A DNA stretch of 64,000 nt, taken from the NCBI GenBank assembly GCA_001695595.3, contig MBPM02000003.1:2232001-2296000 (forward strand), in the 5' to 3' direction. The notes below the pieces were generated by a model. It was not told the DNA's origin and searched no databases. It saw nothing but the letters and a program-made list of their open reading frames with translations. This document shows, piece by piece, positions 1 to 10,464 of the stretch. How positions within the stretch are numbered: position 1 is the first letter of the stretch; each line of letters starts with the position of its first letter. This DNA comes from Plasmopara viticola. Its lineage: Eukaryota; Oomycota; Peronosporomycetes; Peronosporales; Peronosporaceae. Made by a program: the position numbers and the translations under genes.

Positions 1-903
1 TCTTTTTAATAACACTGAAACTATCCACGGGTTTGCCATCTGCATCACGGACACCGCCAATCCATTTGTCCTTGGCTGTGAACTCTTCCAGCCATGAATA
101 CGGGCTCACAAGCGCGAGGATACCACCAGAATTAATAAATTTGCCAATTATATTCAAAAACTTTTCAGGCTCTGGCAGACGACACAACAGATTCGCAGCC
201 ACGACTGCATCAAACATACCTACGACAAAGAAGCACTCAAAAGGCAAATTAGTTTGCAAGTCCACTTCTTAAGCGCTGCAACAGTCACCAAAGTACCGAG
301 CGTAGGGGAAAGTGTGCACGCATCTCCCTTGTAAAAAGCGACATTAAGTGGCTTGGCACCAGCAGGCAGCTTCGCCCAGCGCACCTCGCGGATATCTCCC
401 TGAATGTGTGCGTCGTACTCCATTGCGCCATTCTCCTTCATGCTCTTGGCGGCGTCAACAAAATGCTGCGAAAAATCAACACCCACGACCTGCAACGAGA
501 ATAAATGAGCAGCATCATCAGTTGAAATGTGCCGTCGTGCTCTCTCGACCGTCAAATCGCACCTCGTCATAGTATTTGCTGAGCTCGAATGTGGCCCGTC
601 CCACAGCACAACCAATATCCAAGGCACGGCCGCGCTGAGTCAAATGCGTAAGACTAGAGCAACGCTCCACAATTTGCGGCAGGAATTGCAGTGCATCAAG
701 TGGGGCGAAGCTGTAGGGGACAACCGTTGACGGCTCCTCTATGTTTAAGCACATCGTCAATCAGAGCTGTGCACCTTCAACAAAGTTGTAACGTTTAAAA
801 TTAGTGGACCGTAGTGAAATTGAAGGTATTCGTGCACAGCACGCTCGGTCTCGTAAACGACTGAGCCGCTTGCTGTCGTACTCCGAGGGGCTCGGGCTGA
901 CAT
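1..903 (-). CDS. SAM-dependent methyltransferase, ovothiol (OvoA C-terminal) type, partial
   Basis: Four exons read on the minus strand: 903-810, 738-563, 489-297 and 219-1. All joints are GT-AG and the frame is kept at each (phases 1, 0, 1). The protein runs off the left edge, so its C-terminus is missing. Exon 1 gives YETERAVHEYLQFHY. Exon 2 gives PYSFAPLDALQF and the class I SAM-binding motif LDIGCAVGRATFEL. Exon 3 gives VGVDFSQHFVDAAK and KGDACTL. Exon 4 gives ANLLCRLPEPEKFL and SPYSWLEEFT. This motif order matches the putative 4-mercaptohistidine N1-methyltransferase family, the domain fused to the C-terminus of OvoA in ovothiol synthesis. Here it looks free-standing, since the ATG at 903-901 precedes the first family motif closely. 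Function is inferred from family resemblance. The exon 1-2 joint is the least certain. It lies divergent to the casein kinase gene. Confidence 0.78.
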
Positions 904-1624
904 GGCGGACACGATAAGACGCTCTTTTCGGGACAGACCAAGATAAAACCCGCAAAGTACGATAGTCTAGGCCAGTCGCTTTTGGGCTCACGCCGGTCCC
1001 AAATCCGGTTAGGCTTAGCGATTTTGGGCAAAGATCAAGGCCTAAGATACAAATTAGAGGTTTAGCTTTTTTATATATTTACAAAAAATGTCAGCCTTAA
1101 TTCGACACATTCATGACTAATCTGCCTTCTTTTTTTGAGCGCGATACAGAATACAGTCGGTGTGTGTATGATGTAAAGTCAATATAACAGCGTTTGAGCA
1201 GCAATTTATAAATATGTTTCACCTGTACTATTCAGATGAGCTTATTTGGTATTGAAAAAGTGGAAAATCTTCAAAGCGGAATATGTAAAAGTGGGCAGTA
1301 GCAATTGGGTCGTCCTGTCGTAAGATTACTCATTTCTTTTTCTGGACCGAGCCGTCGCCCCCTGTTTCTTTCTTCATATCGAGCATTAGTCAGTGCGCGC
1401 TCTTCGCATCGGAACAAGTAAGTACTTGCTCTTGAATACGGCCATAAAATCCCTCAACTCCGTCCTGCATTCGCTCTTGACGGAACCCTTTTCACTCTTC
1501 GCTTAGAAGCAGGGGAGGACATGCAACGTCTTGCCTTTTCTAGTCTTACTAACGTGTAAATTGTGTTATTCTCTCCTTCTACAGCCCGCATTTACCCCAA
1601 ATTTCTCCTTTCGTCTACGCATAA
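904..1624. promoter_or_regulatory. Divergent intergenic region between methyltransferase and casein kinase 1
   Basis: About 720 bp without a coding signal, shared upstream region of a minus-strand and a plus-strand gene. TCATTTCTTTTTC at 1330-1342 resembles the oomycete Inr plus flanking pyrimidine promoter element. A consensus donor GTAAGT at 1418 and an acceptor ACAG ending at 1584 could delimit an intron of about 167 nt in the kinase 5' UTR. Both are pattern matches only. Confidence 0.35.
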
Positions 1625-2905
1625 ATGTTGCCCTACCACCGTGACAGCGCGTTAGAGCTGCGAGTTGGCAAGAAATTTCGCCTGGGTCGCAAAATTGGCA
1701 GCGGCTCTTTCGGAGACATTTACCTCGGCACCAATATGACGTCAGGCGAAGAGGTTGGCATTAAGCTCGAGTCTGTCAAGAGCAAACACCCACAGCTTCT
1801 CTACGAGTCCAAGATATACAAGATCCTCAACGGCGGACGTACGTACAATATTATTTATATTGTGCCCTGGGCTCATAGATTACTCATAACTGGTCCATAT
1901 GCTGTAGTGGGTGTTCCGAGCTTGCGATGGTTCGGTGTTGAGGGCGAGTATAATGTCATGGTGATTGATCTGCTAGGTCCATCGCTTGAAGACTTGTTCA
2001 ACTATTGTGGTCGTCGCTTTCAACTCAAGACAGTGCTGATGATTGCGGACCAGCTGCTGTGCCGCCTTGAGTACTGCCATTCGAAGAATTTTATTCACCG
2101 TGATGTCAAGCCCGACAATTTTTTGATCGGACTGGGGAAGCGCGCTCAAATTGTCCACGTCATTGATTTCGGACTGGCAAAGAAGTATCGCGACCCTAAG
2201 ACACACCAGCACATTCCCTACCGTGAGAACAAGAACCTTACGGGCACGGCTCGTTACGCCTCTATCAACACTCATGTGGGTATTGAGCAGAGTCGTCGTG
2301 ACGATTTGGAGTCGCTTGGCTATGTGTACATGTACTTTATCCGTGGCAGTTTGCCGTGGCAGGGACTCAAGGCTAATACGAAGAAGCAGAAGTACGAGAA
2401 GATTATGGAGAAGAAGATGAACACACCTATTGAGGTGCTTTGCAAGGGCTACCCGGCAGAGTTCCGTGCTTACTTCGAGTACTGCCGTGCATTGCGCTTT
2501 GATGACAAGCCTGACTACGCTTATCTCAAGCGTCTGTTTAAGGAGCTTTTCTTTCGCAAGGGCTTTCAATTTGACGCTATGTTTGACTGGACTGTACTGA
2601 ATTTGCGCAGTGGCCGTCGAGAGCGTGGCACTAGTGGCGAGGCAGAGCGCAGTGCTCGTGCAGACCCGCGCCAGGAGGCTGCTCGTGATGGTCGTCAAGT
2701 CACGCCACAAGGTCGTGTGTACGTTCGTGACGAGGCAAAGGAGGTTGATTCACAACAGCAGTCGCAGCAGTCGTACCGCTCGGCCGGTCACCGTGACGAT
2801 CGGCAAGTTGCTGCGGATCCGAGCTATTCTGCTCCGCGTGTCGCCACGGGCACTAGCCGTGACGCTCTTAGCGAAGCAAAGCCGATGAGTCGACAGCGCT
2901 ACTGA
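1625..2905 (+). CDS. Casein kinase 1 (CK1 delta/epsilon-like) serine/threonine kinase
   Basis: Kinase domain of the CK1 family. Visible elements are the glycine loop GSGSFG (residues 25-30), catalytic lysine in VGIKLES (K47), [16 protein letters not shown], catalytic loop [40 protein letters not shown] and [11 protein letters not shown]. The SIN motif in place of APE is diagnostic for CK1. The open frame of 426 codons includes a likely 69-nt intron at 1839-1907 (GTACGT...TGTAG). Removing it restores the usual GG-x-G-(I/V)-P spacing and gives about 403 aa. The C-terminal 100 residues are Arg/Ser/Gln-rich and probably disordered, as usual for CK1 regulatory tails. CK1 kinases phosphorylate primed acidic substrates in growth, trafficking and cell-cycle control. 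The following 525 bp up to the convergent gene hold only probable 3' UTR. Confidence 0.95.
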   Translation: MLPYHRDSALELRVGKKFRLGRKIGSGSFGDIYLGTNMTSGEEVGIKLESVKSKHPQLLYESKIYKILNGGRTYNIIYIVPWAHRLLITGPYAVVGVPSLRWFGVEGEYNVMVIDLLGPSLEDLFNYCGRRFQLKTVLMIADQLLCRLEYCHSKNFIHRDVKPDNFLIGLGKRAQIVHVIDFGLAKKYRDPKTHQHIPYRENKNLTGTARYASINTHVGIEQSRRDDLESLGYVYMYFIRGSLPWQGLKANTKKQKYEKIMEKKMNTPIEVLCKGYPAEFRAYFEYCRALRFDDKPDYAYLKRLFKELFFRKGFQFDAMFDWTVLNLRSGRRERGTSGEAERSARADPRQEAARDGRQVTPQGRVYVRDEAKEVDSQQQSQQSYRSAGHRDDRQVAADPSYSAPRVATGTSRDALSEAKPMSRQRY

Positions 2906-3431
2906 GCTGGCGGTGTAGCAAGGGGTTGTTAAGTTGTTGGTGGTAGTCGACAAACACCCCGATCTACGCCTTGACGTGTCTATTGGGAGCTGGCATTGGT
3001 CGCAAGATTGATGACTTTTCTTGAAGACTTTGAAACGAAATGAAAAATGGATAAATATGCTGACGATCGCGACGAAAACTGACGAGGGTGATGACGAGCT
3101 TATTGATGAAGCACGGACATGGCTAAACGAGAAGAAAATACAAACGAAGAGACCTAAGGATAGCTTACGGAATCGGAGAGGAAGGATTAGACGACGATGT
3201 CGGATTTCCCAAGGACTTTTAGTTGTAGTGAGAGAGAAGAGAGAAGAGAGTTAAGAAGGTGAATGGATCGGTCGCGGCAAAGAAGCGCCCATCCATTTCG
3301 CTTGTGATGAATGGAAACAGAATAATACTAAGTCTTTCACAATCGCGGTTCTGGAAGACCTGATGAGGCCGCGACTGGATGCTTTTCAGTCAAACAGCCG
3401 AACAGTGTGCAAACCTTGGTCTGAATTTTTT
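2906..3431. other. Intergenic region between convergent genes
   Basis: Probable 3' UTRs of the kinase (+) and the unrecognised gene (-). A 77-codon open frame at 3021-3254 (Lys/Arg-rich) has no recognisable family and is probably chance. Confidence 0.4.
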
Positions 3432-4426
3432 TCATTTCATTTTAGGTTTACCATCAATCGGTGTGCGCGCAGGTCGAGCTTGACGAGATAAGCTTTTACT
3501 TGCGCGAGCAGTAACTACACGATCGGTATTTTCAAGAAGGTAGCAACCAAGATTGTAAATGGGGATGCCCATGTCCTGAATTGCTTTCATACGATTAAAG
3601 TGACGATACACGCTTGAGTGGACTTGACGCTCATGCTCCGAGCGAATGTCGAGAATGAATGGAACTAGATGCTGCTGAAAAGTATCGACTTCACTCTTAA
3701 ATGCATAGTAGCGAATTAAGTCCTTCTGCTTAGCAAGCATCGCGTCCGATATATTAGCAAGTCCCATACGATAGGCGGCATCATCCATCCGCCATTTGTC
3801 GGCGCTCTCTGCTAATTCCGATTTCTTAACTGATTCCGTGAGCTACATGCACCTAAGGAAAAACACATCAAGCTTACCGTCGCTTCAGTCTGCTTCAATA
3901 GATTTTTATATGCGTGAACAACGGGCTTTGCATTGAGTCTGTCTGCGCGGCCCCGACCTGTGTGAGCGATCTGTGTCCAAACGAACGTGTCAAGAGATAT
4001 GAATCGCTACAAAACACGTTCAGAATTGTATATTGCTACGTGCCTTCGATGCGCGTGATGGAGCAAAGTGTTGTGGCCGTAGTGGCATTGCTGAGTCAGT
4101 CGGAATGACTGGCCTAGACAAGTCGCCGCCATGTTTATTATCCACTGGACGGAGAGAACCGTACGGTAAATTTCGAAGATCATTTGGAGGTGCTGGGATA
4201 TGTTGCGTTTTAATCTCTTGAAAAATTTTAAGCTGTCCTTTGAAACGACTGAATTCCATTGGTGTTGTTGTTGCAGGTGTGATGTTGTTCCATGGGCTAA
4301 CTGCCGCAATCCTTAGGAGCTACACGAATGTCGTAAGCGTCTTTAAGACAAGTAGAGATACAAGCATGACCTTACATCAATGTTGTCACATTCTCGGTTG
4401 TGCATCTGTCGATACCGTCCTGTCAT
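3432..4426 (-). CDS. Unrecognised protein, multi-exon
   Basis: I do not recognise the family. The last exon (3824-3432) is the firmest part: about 130 codons containing MDDAAYRMGLANISDAM, KQKDLIRYYAFKSEVDTFQ and DRVVTARASKSLSRQ. It looks mostly helical, with no signal peptide or membrane segment. Upstream exons can be joined in frame with GT-AG borders: 4426-4376 (start ATG at 4426), 4319-4040 (Pro-rich) and 3957-3878, giving about 267 aa. The intron before the last exon is ambiguous. Acceptors leave 35 or 53 nt, and the 53-nt one (3825-3877, ending AAG) is more plausible. Exon structure is inferred; only the last exon is well supported. Confidence 0.5.
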
Positions 4427-4594
4427 TTTAAAATTAAATGCGGACGTGTAGCTTAAGCAGAATTGCCTCAAACGTGCCACCGATTTATATAAATAACCTT
4501 GGAACTTGCGAAATTACTTTACGATACAATGCAGGGCGCAGTGTGAGTAGATTTGGATTAGGTTCATCCATTGATACCATACTTAATCGTTAAC

Positions 4595-4987
4595 CTATAC
4601 ATCGTCCATGCCGTCGGTCTGCTTATGGTTGGCCGCTTGATACGTTTCGATGCCTTTGCCAGCGCCCTGAAATGCCTCTTTCTGCGTGTACTGCTTTTGA
4701 GCAACATCCTTCAATCTCCGCTTGTGAACTTTGGTTTTTAGGTGCACGTCACGCGTCTTGATATCGATGAAGTGGCGACCACAAGGTGTACAGTAAAACT
4801 GACCCAGGCCCGGTAGGTCTTCGTCCTCCTCAAAAGTCATGGCCTTGCCAGTCATCTTCTCAACGCATAAGTCATCCTGGATCTGGTCGATATCACGCGC
4901 TCGATTTTTTGTGGCATGACCACGCTTGTATTGCTTTTTCTTGGCGTGCGCGCGCGCTCTACCTGCTCCCGGTCTTCCAGTACCCAT
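4595..4987 (-). CDS. Bud20/ZNF593-type C2H2 zinc-finger ribosome biogenesis factor
   Basis: 130-aa single-exon protein, the usual length for the ZNF593/Bud20 family. The basic N-terminus (residues about 10-32) resembles the family's nuclear-localisation region. Then come RDIDQIQDDL, an acidic linker EEDEDLPGLGQFY, and a single C2H2 finger of the dsRNA-binding (JAZ) type: CTPC, 12 residues, H, 5 residues, H, ending KTKVHKRRLK. Bud20 is a shuttling factor on pre-60S ribosomal particles that aids their nuclear export. The start ATG is at 4987-4985, just after the expected MG-x-G basic leader. Function is by family. Confidence 0.9.
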   Translation of the reverse strand: MGTGRPGAGRARAHAKKKQYKRGHATKNRARDIDQIQDDLCVEKMTGKAMTFEEDEDLPGLGQFYCTPCGRHFIDIKTRDVHLKTKVHKRRLKDVAQKQYTQKEAFQGAGKGIETYQAANHKQTDGMDDV

Positions 4988-5107
4988 TACTCTTTCGTAA
5001 TGGGCGATTGGTTGAGCAGGCAGTGCACAAAAAAGACAACAAGCACAATTCTTTTTAATGCATTCTTTAAGGGTTTCTCAATTTTTTTGTTTTGAGTCAA
5101 TTTTGAT

Positions 5108-6367
5108 TTAGTCACCAAATTGGTCTAGCGCACGTTGAATTATGGGTGCGACCTGCTTCCTTGAGGCACGGACATTCGATTGACAAAATGAGATTACGCG
5201 GTCATCGCGATGCAATTGTGGTAAGGCCAATGGTTTCATTTGCAGTGAGCCGTCCCTCTTTAGATACTCCACGCAGCGCTTAGCATCGTCTCCGTCTTCT
5301 TGAAAAAAAAGCAAGTGGCGGTTGTTCTCTTTGTCGGGCGTCATAAACATAGACATTACCACAAGAAACGCAATGCCATTTTTTTTGCAATAATCAGACA
5401 GCTTTTGGCATAGTACAGCGGCATCGTCAGCCTTTCTTACAAATGTTTCCAGATCAATCAACACTGCACTTATGCCGAAGTTTCGTGTGTGACCTGCCGT
5501 TGATGCAAATGTAAATTCTTTGTAATCCACTTGCAAACAATGTTCCAGCGTAAATGCTTGCCAATGAATTGGATTAAACTTTTCTGTTTGCAGCCATTCA
5601 AAAAGCGTCTCTCTTTTTGCAAATGCCATTGTCTCGAGTATTTCCGCCACTTTGACGTCTCTCGAAGTAACTTTCTTCGCGCTCGGGTCAAAATTGATGC
5701 TATCCAAAGCAATTACACCCAACAGCATAGTTGCCAAAAGTTTGTGCACGTCATGACTCGTTAACTTCATCATTCTCTCGGCCACGAGTGTACAAGTTGA
5801 TGCAACCAATGCGTTCCCGTTGGCAAAAGCCACCTCTCGCTTCTCAGCGAGCAAGTGCTGACCTAGATCTGAATGGTGGTCGATAATCTCCACTACTTGA
5901 AGACTTTGCACCTGTGATATCTTCTTGTTACAAAGAGCATTATGGTCCAGGAGCGTAAGCGTTACTTTGGTATATGTTTCCCATGAAAATTCGTCCACGA
6001 ATATTAGCGCATCGGTGTTCACGCCCAACTCCTGTAACAATACAGCGACGTCGGAGCGGAGAATTAATTCTGCCCGAGGTATGGGCAGCACGGGCACGTG
6101 CAGCATTTTTGGGTGCTGCTGATGATTCAAAAAAGCATAGCTGAGCGAGCTAATGATCGAATCGGCATCCGCTGCCTCGTTGCCTATCAACACGTGCACT
6201 AAGGGAGGTGCTGGCGATTGTCTTAAAGCGGAGAGTGTGGAGCGCAGAAACTTGTTATATTGCGCGACACTAGAGCGCCGAGCAATAGCGGAGTCTATGT
6301 TCCAAAGATTAGAGAAGGATGACATGGCGTTGAGGTGCAGCGGAAGACGCAGCAAGCGCTGGAACAT
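5108..6367 (-). CDS. DHH-family exopolyphosphatase (PPX1/Prune type)
   Basis: Uninterrupted 419-codon frame. The N-terminal DHH phosphoesterase domain shows the metal-binding motifs in order: GNEAADADSIISS (DxD-type, about residue 62), IFVDEFSW, LLDHNALC, and the family signature VVEIIDHHSDLG. A conserved DSINFDPSAKKVTSRD follows near residue 220. The C-terminal third (FTFASTAGHTRNFGISAVLIDL onward) fits the DHHA2 domain. Enzymes of this group hydrolyse terminal phosphates of inorganic polyphosphate or short substrates with Mg/Mn ions. The first 15 residues (MFQRLLRLPLHLNAM) are basic and hydrophobic, so either a mitochondrial presequence or a start at Met15 is possible. It is divergent to the THH1-domain gene across about 275 bp. 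Confidence 0.9.
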   Translation of the reverse strand: MFQRLLRLPLHLNAMSSFSNLWNIDSAIARRSSVAQYNKFLRSTLSALRQSPAPPLVHVLIGNEAADADSIISSLSYAFLNHQQHPKMLHVPVLPIPRAELILRSDVAVLLQELGVNTDALIFVDEFSWETYTKVTLTLLDHNALCNKKISQVQSLQVVEIIDHHSDLGQHLLAEKREVAFANGNALVASTCTLVAERMMKLTSHDVHKLLATMLLGVIALDSINFDPSAKKVTSRDVKVAEILETMAFAKRETLFEWLQTEKFNPIHWQAFTLEHCLQVDYKEFTFASTAGHTRNFGISAVLIDLETFVRKADDAAVLCQKLSDYCKKNGIAFLVVMSMFMTPDKENNRHLLFFQEDGDDAKRCVEYLKRDGSLQMKPLALPQLHRDDRVISFCQSNVRASRKQVAPIIQRALDQFGD

Positions 6368-6642
6368 ACACGATGAGAAACTTTACTCTAAACGTGTATG
6401 CCTCACAAATAATTCTCGAGCAACAACTCCTTATTTGTTGTATTCGTCCTGTTTTAAAGTACAATTTCTCTGGACTTCTGAGCCCTTACCTTTGGTGAGC
6501 CGAAGGAGGCGTCTACTTCTTGCAGTGTAGACCTCTAATAAAGCAAAGCATATTACGTCGTACAGTGCCCCTCATCTGCATCTCTTTAAATGTAAATTGC
6601 CTAAATTAAATTCCCATCCCTACAAGCGCCACCTCACCAGTC
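6368..6642. promoter_or_regulatory. Shared divergent promoter region
   Basis: A 275-bp gap between the start codons of the exopolyphosphatase (-) and the THH1/TOM1/TOM3 gene (+). It must hold both promoters. I see no unambiguous element. Confidence 0.4.
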
Positions 6643-8227
6643 ATGGCTGACTCTGACGTCGCCGTAGACGAGGGTTCCGGAGCGCTAAGCCTCGGTGACC
6701 GCTTGCTACTGCTATTGACAGTCTTGCTTTTTCTTATCCTCAGCACCGTGTCTGGGCGGGTACTGTACGGACAGTACGCGGCCAAGCGCAAGCGTCTCTC
6801 TGCCACAACCACAGCCGCCGGAGAGGTCTCCGGGTCTGCGCCAGCAGGTCGAGCGTCATATTCTGCCGTATTTCAAGCCACCCCGACGTCTGTGAATGTC
6901 GTGGGTGGATCAGAGTCTGCGCTCATGGAGGAGGAAGGCGCTGCTGCTGCTTCAACCGGTTTTGAAATGCGCCAGCGCCTTTTTTTGCTGCTATTCATGG
7001 CCTCGACGCTGCGTGTTTGCACTCTAGTTACCGAAGTGGTGACCTTGGAGATCGTGGCAGTTCTTCCTTCTACCTCCATATACTGCAAATTACTGACGCT
7101 ATTTTTATGGCTACCGTCCATGCTGTTCTTGTCAATGTACGGACTTGTGTTGCTGTTCTGGGCACAACTGTGCTATGCGTGCTGGGGCAAAGCTCATCCG
7201 TGGCCTCGAAGAATTTTTTTTCTGTTCAATGTGTTGCTTTACGTGGGTTTTGCGCTTTTATTTGTATTCGCAAGCACGTCAGCGGGATTGTGGAGAGGCT
7301 GTGACTTGCTGCAAGGAAGCGTCTTTATCTTAGGACTTTTTGGCATTCTATACTACAGCCTTCGTCTCATTGACTTCTTTCGCAATCAAAGTCCGGACGA
7401 AGAGTTCTTCTTTGATTTATCATCGGCGGCTATGGCCAACAACTACGGCCCTCGGGGTCGCCACGAAGCGTCGTCACTCTCCACCACTGCCAGGTCATCT
7501 CCTCGGCAGCTTGTGCTACGAAGGGTATTAAACCATTCAAGCTCAAATAGTATGAACAAAAACTGACTATTTATCTTATTGATCAGATTACGGCGGTGTG
7601 TATCCTACTTTGTGTCCTTTTTACGGTAAAGGCGGTGTACTTGATCGGAATGGGTACAGGGTACATGGAATCAGAAGAGTCTCAGTACCGCGCACCTGTT
7701 GGATTTCACCACATCGCTTACGAGTTTACAATCCACTTCTTGACCGAGTTTATCCCGAGCGCGCTATTGCTGTTTTTTACCCGCCAGGACAAGACATCAT
7801 CGGCCCAGCGACAACGTCTTCGCTCGTCATCTGCCACTTCAGCATCCGCTTCTTTATCCAGCGGTAGCTATGGTGCGAATAACCCGCGCGATAAGCCTCC
7901 GACTCCGAATTTTGCTTGTGTTCCAATACGGGGCAATAGCCATGGAATTGCGGCTGGTCATCCTTATCAAGAAGACGCCATCCCAATGCTTTCTGGCTAC
8001 CAGTATCAGGTATGTTGCAGTGATTTCTTTGTGATAAGGTTGTTAAAATTTAAATTACGTAGGCAACACAGCGCGCGTACGGGTCGACAAATACAACGTT
8101 GGTTACATCGGCAAATTTGCGCTCAAGCAACAGTAGCGGCGCCTTTTTGCTTGATAGCATTAGTGGAAGTGCATTCGGTAGCGCAGGTCCCAATACAGGG
8201 TCGAACGCAAAGTTGGCGGACCCTTAA
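6643..8227 (+). CDS. THH1/TOM1/TOM3-domain seven-transmembrane protein
   Basis: Three exons: 6643-7524, 7587-8009 and 8063-8227. Introns are 62 and 53 nt, GT-AG, phase 0; the spliced product is about 489 aa. Hydrophobic segments are at about residues 21-41, 115-135, 148-170, 172-185, 192-216 and 224-243, and after intron 1 (ITAVCILLCVLFTVKAVYLI, then HFLTEFIPSALLLFF). Family hallmarks are LPSMLFLSMYGLVLLFWAQL and the closing EFIPSALLLFFTR. A Ser/Ala/Glu-rich loop separates TM1 and TM2, and the C-terminus is a Ser-rich cytosolic tail. The family comprises integral membrane proteins, in plants linked to tonoplast and endomembranes; the role in oomycetes is not established. Without splicing, intron 1 would end the protein at a TGA at 7564. 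Confidence 0.82.
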
Positions 8228-8471
8228 CCTAAAAGAAGTCACCATATGATTTGATTTATGTTCTGTATCTTTGCTTTATTGACCAAGGCACCAACGAACG
8301 ATGTTAAAATTGAGAGTAGATATTCAAAAAGCTGCGTTGTAGATTGATATACCGAGCATAGTGCCGACCCTAAAGCTTCTGTGAACCAACCAAGCTGCAG
8401 AAAAAACTATACATTTGGCATGACAAGAGTTTTATACATTGTATTTTGACAATCGTAACAATTTTATTAAT
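8228..8471. other. 3' flank of the THH1-domain gene
   Basis: AT-rich, no open frame; probable 3' UTR. It ends in TTTATTAAT (8463-8471), a candidate target-site duplication of the adjacent transposon. Confidence 0.4.
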
Positions 8472-8676
8472 GGAACCGTTAAAATGCCGGGACCCTTTTG
8501 GTAGACTGCCGGTACCCCTTGATTTAAGCCAATGAGATTAAACTAAATCCACCAATGGGAGCACTTTATCTCTGTTAATGAACACAGTGTTTTTTCAACC
8601 AATAAAAGCGAAAGCAATACCCATCCGGTACCCCTTTTTGTCAACTGCTTCTATTTTAAGAAATAACTCCTGCTCA
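8472..8676 (+). repeat. Left terminal inverted repeat
   Basis: About 205 bp matching the reverse complement of the right repeat. Two CCGGTACCCC cores lie at about 8509 and 8627, both conserved in the partner. Confidence 0.75.
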
Positions 8677-8819
8677 ATATCACTCTTTTCAACATCACTC
8701 TTCTCAATATCACTCTTCTCGCACTCGTCTTCTCGCAATGAACACTATGCAACCCCCTAGAGAGCTCTCGTACAGCACTCTGGAAGAGGCAAAGTCGGCG
8801 GTTCTCATGCACGCTCATA

Positions 8820-10270
8820 AGGACGAAATCGAAGTGAGGCTGCTTTGACAACTGACACTTGCGTAAATTGAACAAGAGTACGACTTTGGCTGAGATTTGC
8901 TCAGCTGTGGTAATAAATACCCTGAGAAAAAAGCATTACTTGTGCATATTTTTCGCGATCTGGAGCAACCATTGCAATACTCCGAAATAGTTGCTTCAAG
9001 TTGTCGGGTAAATTCGGTCGACCAGCGCAACCTGGGTTCATCGTTTCAGAGATTCCTACATCAGGATGAAGCTTTACGCTCTTGCTCAGTAACTCGATAG
9101 TAGTAGTGATGTCGCTGCCATTGGTGAGTGTTTGCGAGTTGACAGCAGCCTTACCTCCCCTCAAGGACGACACCCCGCTTTGAATTGCCAAATTTGTTGC
9201 AATACGGCAGAAAGCACGCGCTCCTCAAAACGATTAATCTCATCAAAGCACCCTCATGCGCCCACTTGGCACAGCTCAACCAAAATACGACCCATCGCTT
9301 GATAATTGAAGTGCTCGTCACAATTAAAGACCAGCACAAAGCGGCCCAGCAGATCCCAGAGCCTTCACCGACTCTGTATTTCTGTGCCCGCAGGACCGAT
9401 TGAATAGCAACCTATACCAAAGTCCAATGCCTGTGTCAATGTGAGATAGCAACGCTCTGTAAGAGGAGTTTGCAGAAGCCCCTCATCGACACCAACGCAC
9501 GCAAATCCATACGAAAATTTGCCATTAGAAATTTGAAAAGTAAGTCTCTTCAACGGGTTTGACTCCTTCGCTTGGAAGTAGTGACGCATGTGATACAGCC
9601 ATCGGAAATCTTTTACTGTGCTTAGCTTGGCATGGCTTAATCGGCGTGTAACGCTCTTCTGGTGCACAAGCTCTGTAATCAATTGTTCATACTTTTCACG
9701 CACATCGTTCTTTACATCCGTCATGACGCGCTCACTCAAAATGATCAGCAACTTATTCAGCTGCTCACCAACAACAGATAGATGTTCCTCTCCAGCATTC
9801 AAGACGCTCTCAACTTCTTTTGACCATTGGACTTGAGTAGCAAGAATAATTACTTGAACCGGGAACTCTGAGACCCATTTCGGATACGCGTCAGACTTAT
9901 CACTTGTCGAATAATTGCGTACAGCTTCCTCTCAAAGTAGCGATAGAGTCTTTCGCATGTGCTCGTCTACCTTGCCTAACCAGATATTAATGAGAGTTTC
10001 GTCTGCCGTCTTCACGGGTTCCTTAAAGTGAACAACTTTTCCTTCACGTGAAACCATTCCAAGATTTGCACTTGTAGTATTCTCTATCTCAAGCGAAGCG
10101 ATAGATTGCGCTGGATTTGCATCGGATCTTTGCTAAGCCAATCATTTCTAACAAGTCTTCGTCACCCACGAAGTAAAAGCGAGAATAAGCAGCTCGCTGG
10201 CGGTCCAAGTATTCACCCAAGGCACGCTGAACATTACCCGTCATGTCCTGTTGACGCTCAGGCGGATGAT
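8820..10270 (-). pseudogene. Cytoplasmic dynein heavy chain, captured fragment (linker end to AAA1)
   Basis: Read on the minus strand from 10270 leftward, pieces in several frames follow dynein-1 heavy chain order: [20 protein letters not shown] with [10 protein letters not shown] (10230-10135), KWVSEFPVQVI and VQWSKEVESVLNAGEEHLS (about 9885-9775), TVKDFRWLYHMRHYFQ (about 9620-9570), NGKFSYGFACVGVDEGLLQT then GPAGT (9525-9380, Walker A region). After that come [57 protein letters not shown] and FNLRKCQLSKQPHFDF (to about 8825). Stops and frame changes interrupt it: the GKT of the P-loop is lost and a stop replaces the Trp expected before GCFDE. It cannot make a motor protein. Confidence 0.85.
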
Positions 10271-10278
10271 ATAACAGG

Positions 10279-10454
10279 TGAGTAGGAGTTATTTCTTAAA
10301 AAACAAGGCAGTTGACTAAAAGGGGTACCGGATGGGCATTGCTTTCTCTTTTAATTGGTTGAAAAAACACTGTGTTCATTAACAGCTCCCAATGGTGGAT
10401 TTAGTTTAATCTTATTGGCTAAAATCAAGGGGTACCGGCAGTTTAACGGTTCCC
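10279..10454 (-). repeat. Right terminal inverted repeat
   Basis: About 176 bp, inverted match to 8472-8676. It contains the same ACACAGTGTT and GGGGTACCGG blocks in reverse order. Confidence 0.75.
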
Positions 10455-10464
10455 TTTATTTAAT

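Larger units (their letters stand above)
8472..10454. mobile_element. Non-autonomous TIR DNA transposon carrying a dynein heavy-chain fragment (Pack-type)
   Basis: The ends are inverted copies of each other. 8472-8676 matches the reverse complement of 10279-10454 over nearly its whole length, starting GGAACCGTTAAA and including GCCGGTACCCCTTGATTT and AAGAAATAACTCCT. The left copy has about 22 extra bases near its outer end. Flanks TTTATTAAT (8463-8471) and TTTATTTAAT (10455-10464) look like an imperfect 9-10 bp target duplication, the size typical of Mutator-like elements; this is inference. No transposase is visible. The interior is a decayed host-gene fragment, the pattern known from Pack-MULEs. 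A dynein pseudogene flanked by two inverted MITEs is the alternative. Confidence 0.7.

Noticed and set aside
1973..2710. Minus-strand 245-codon frame opposite casein kinase 1
   Set aside because: Complement of a strongly conserved kinase frame.
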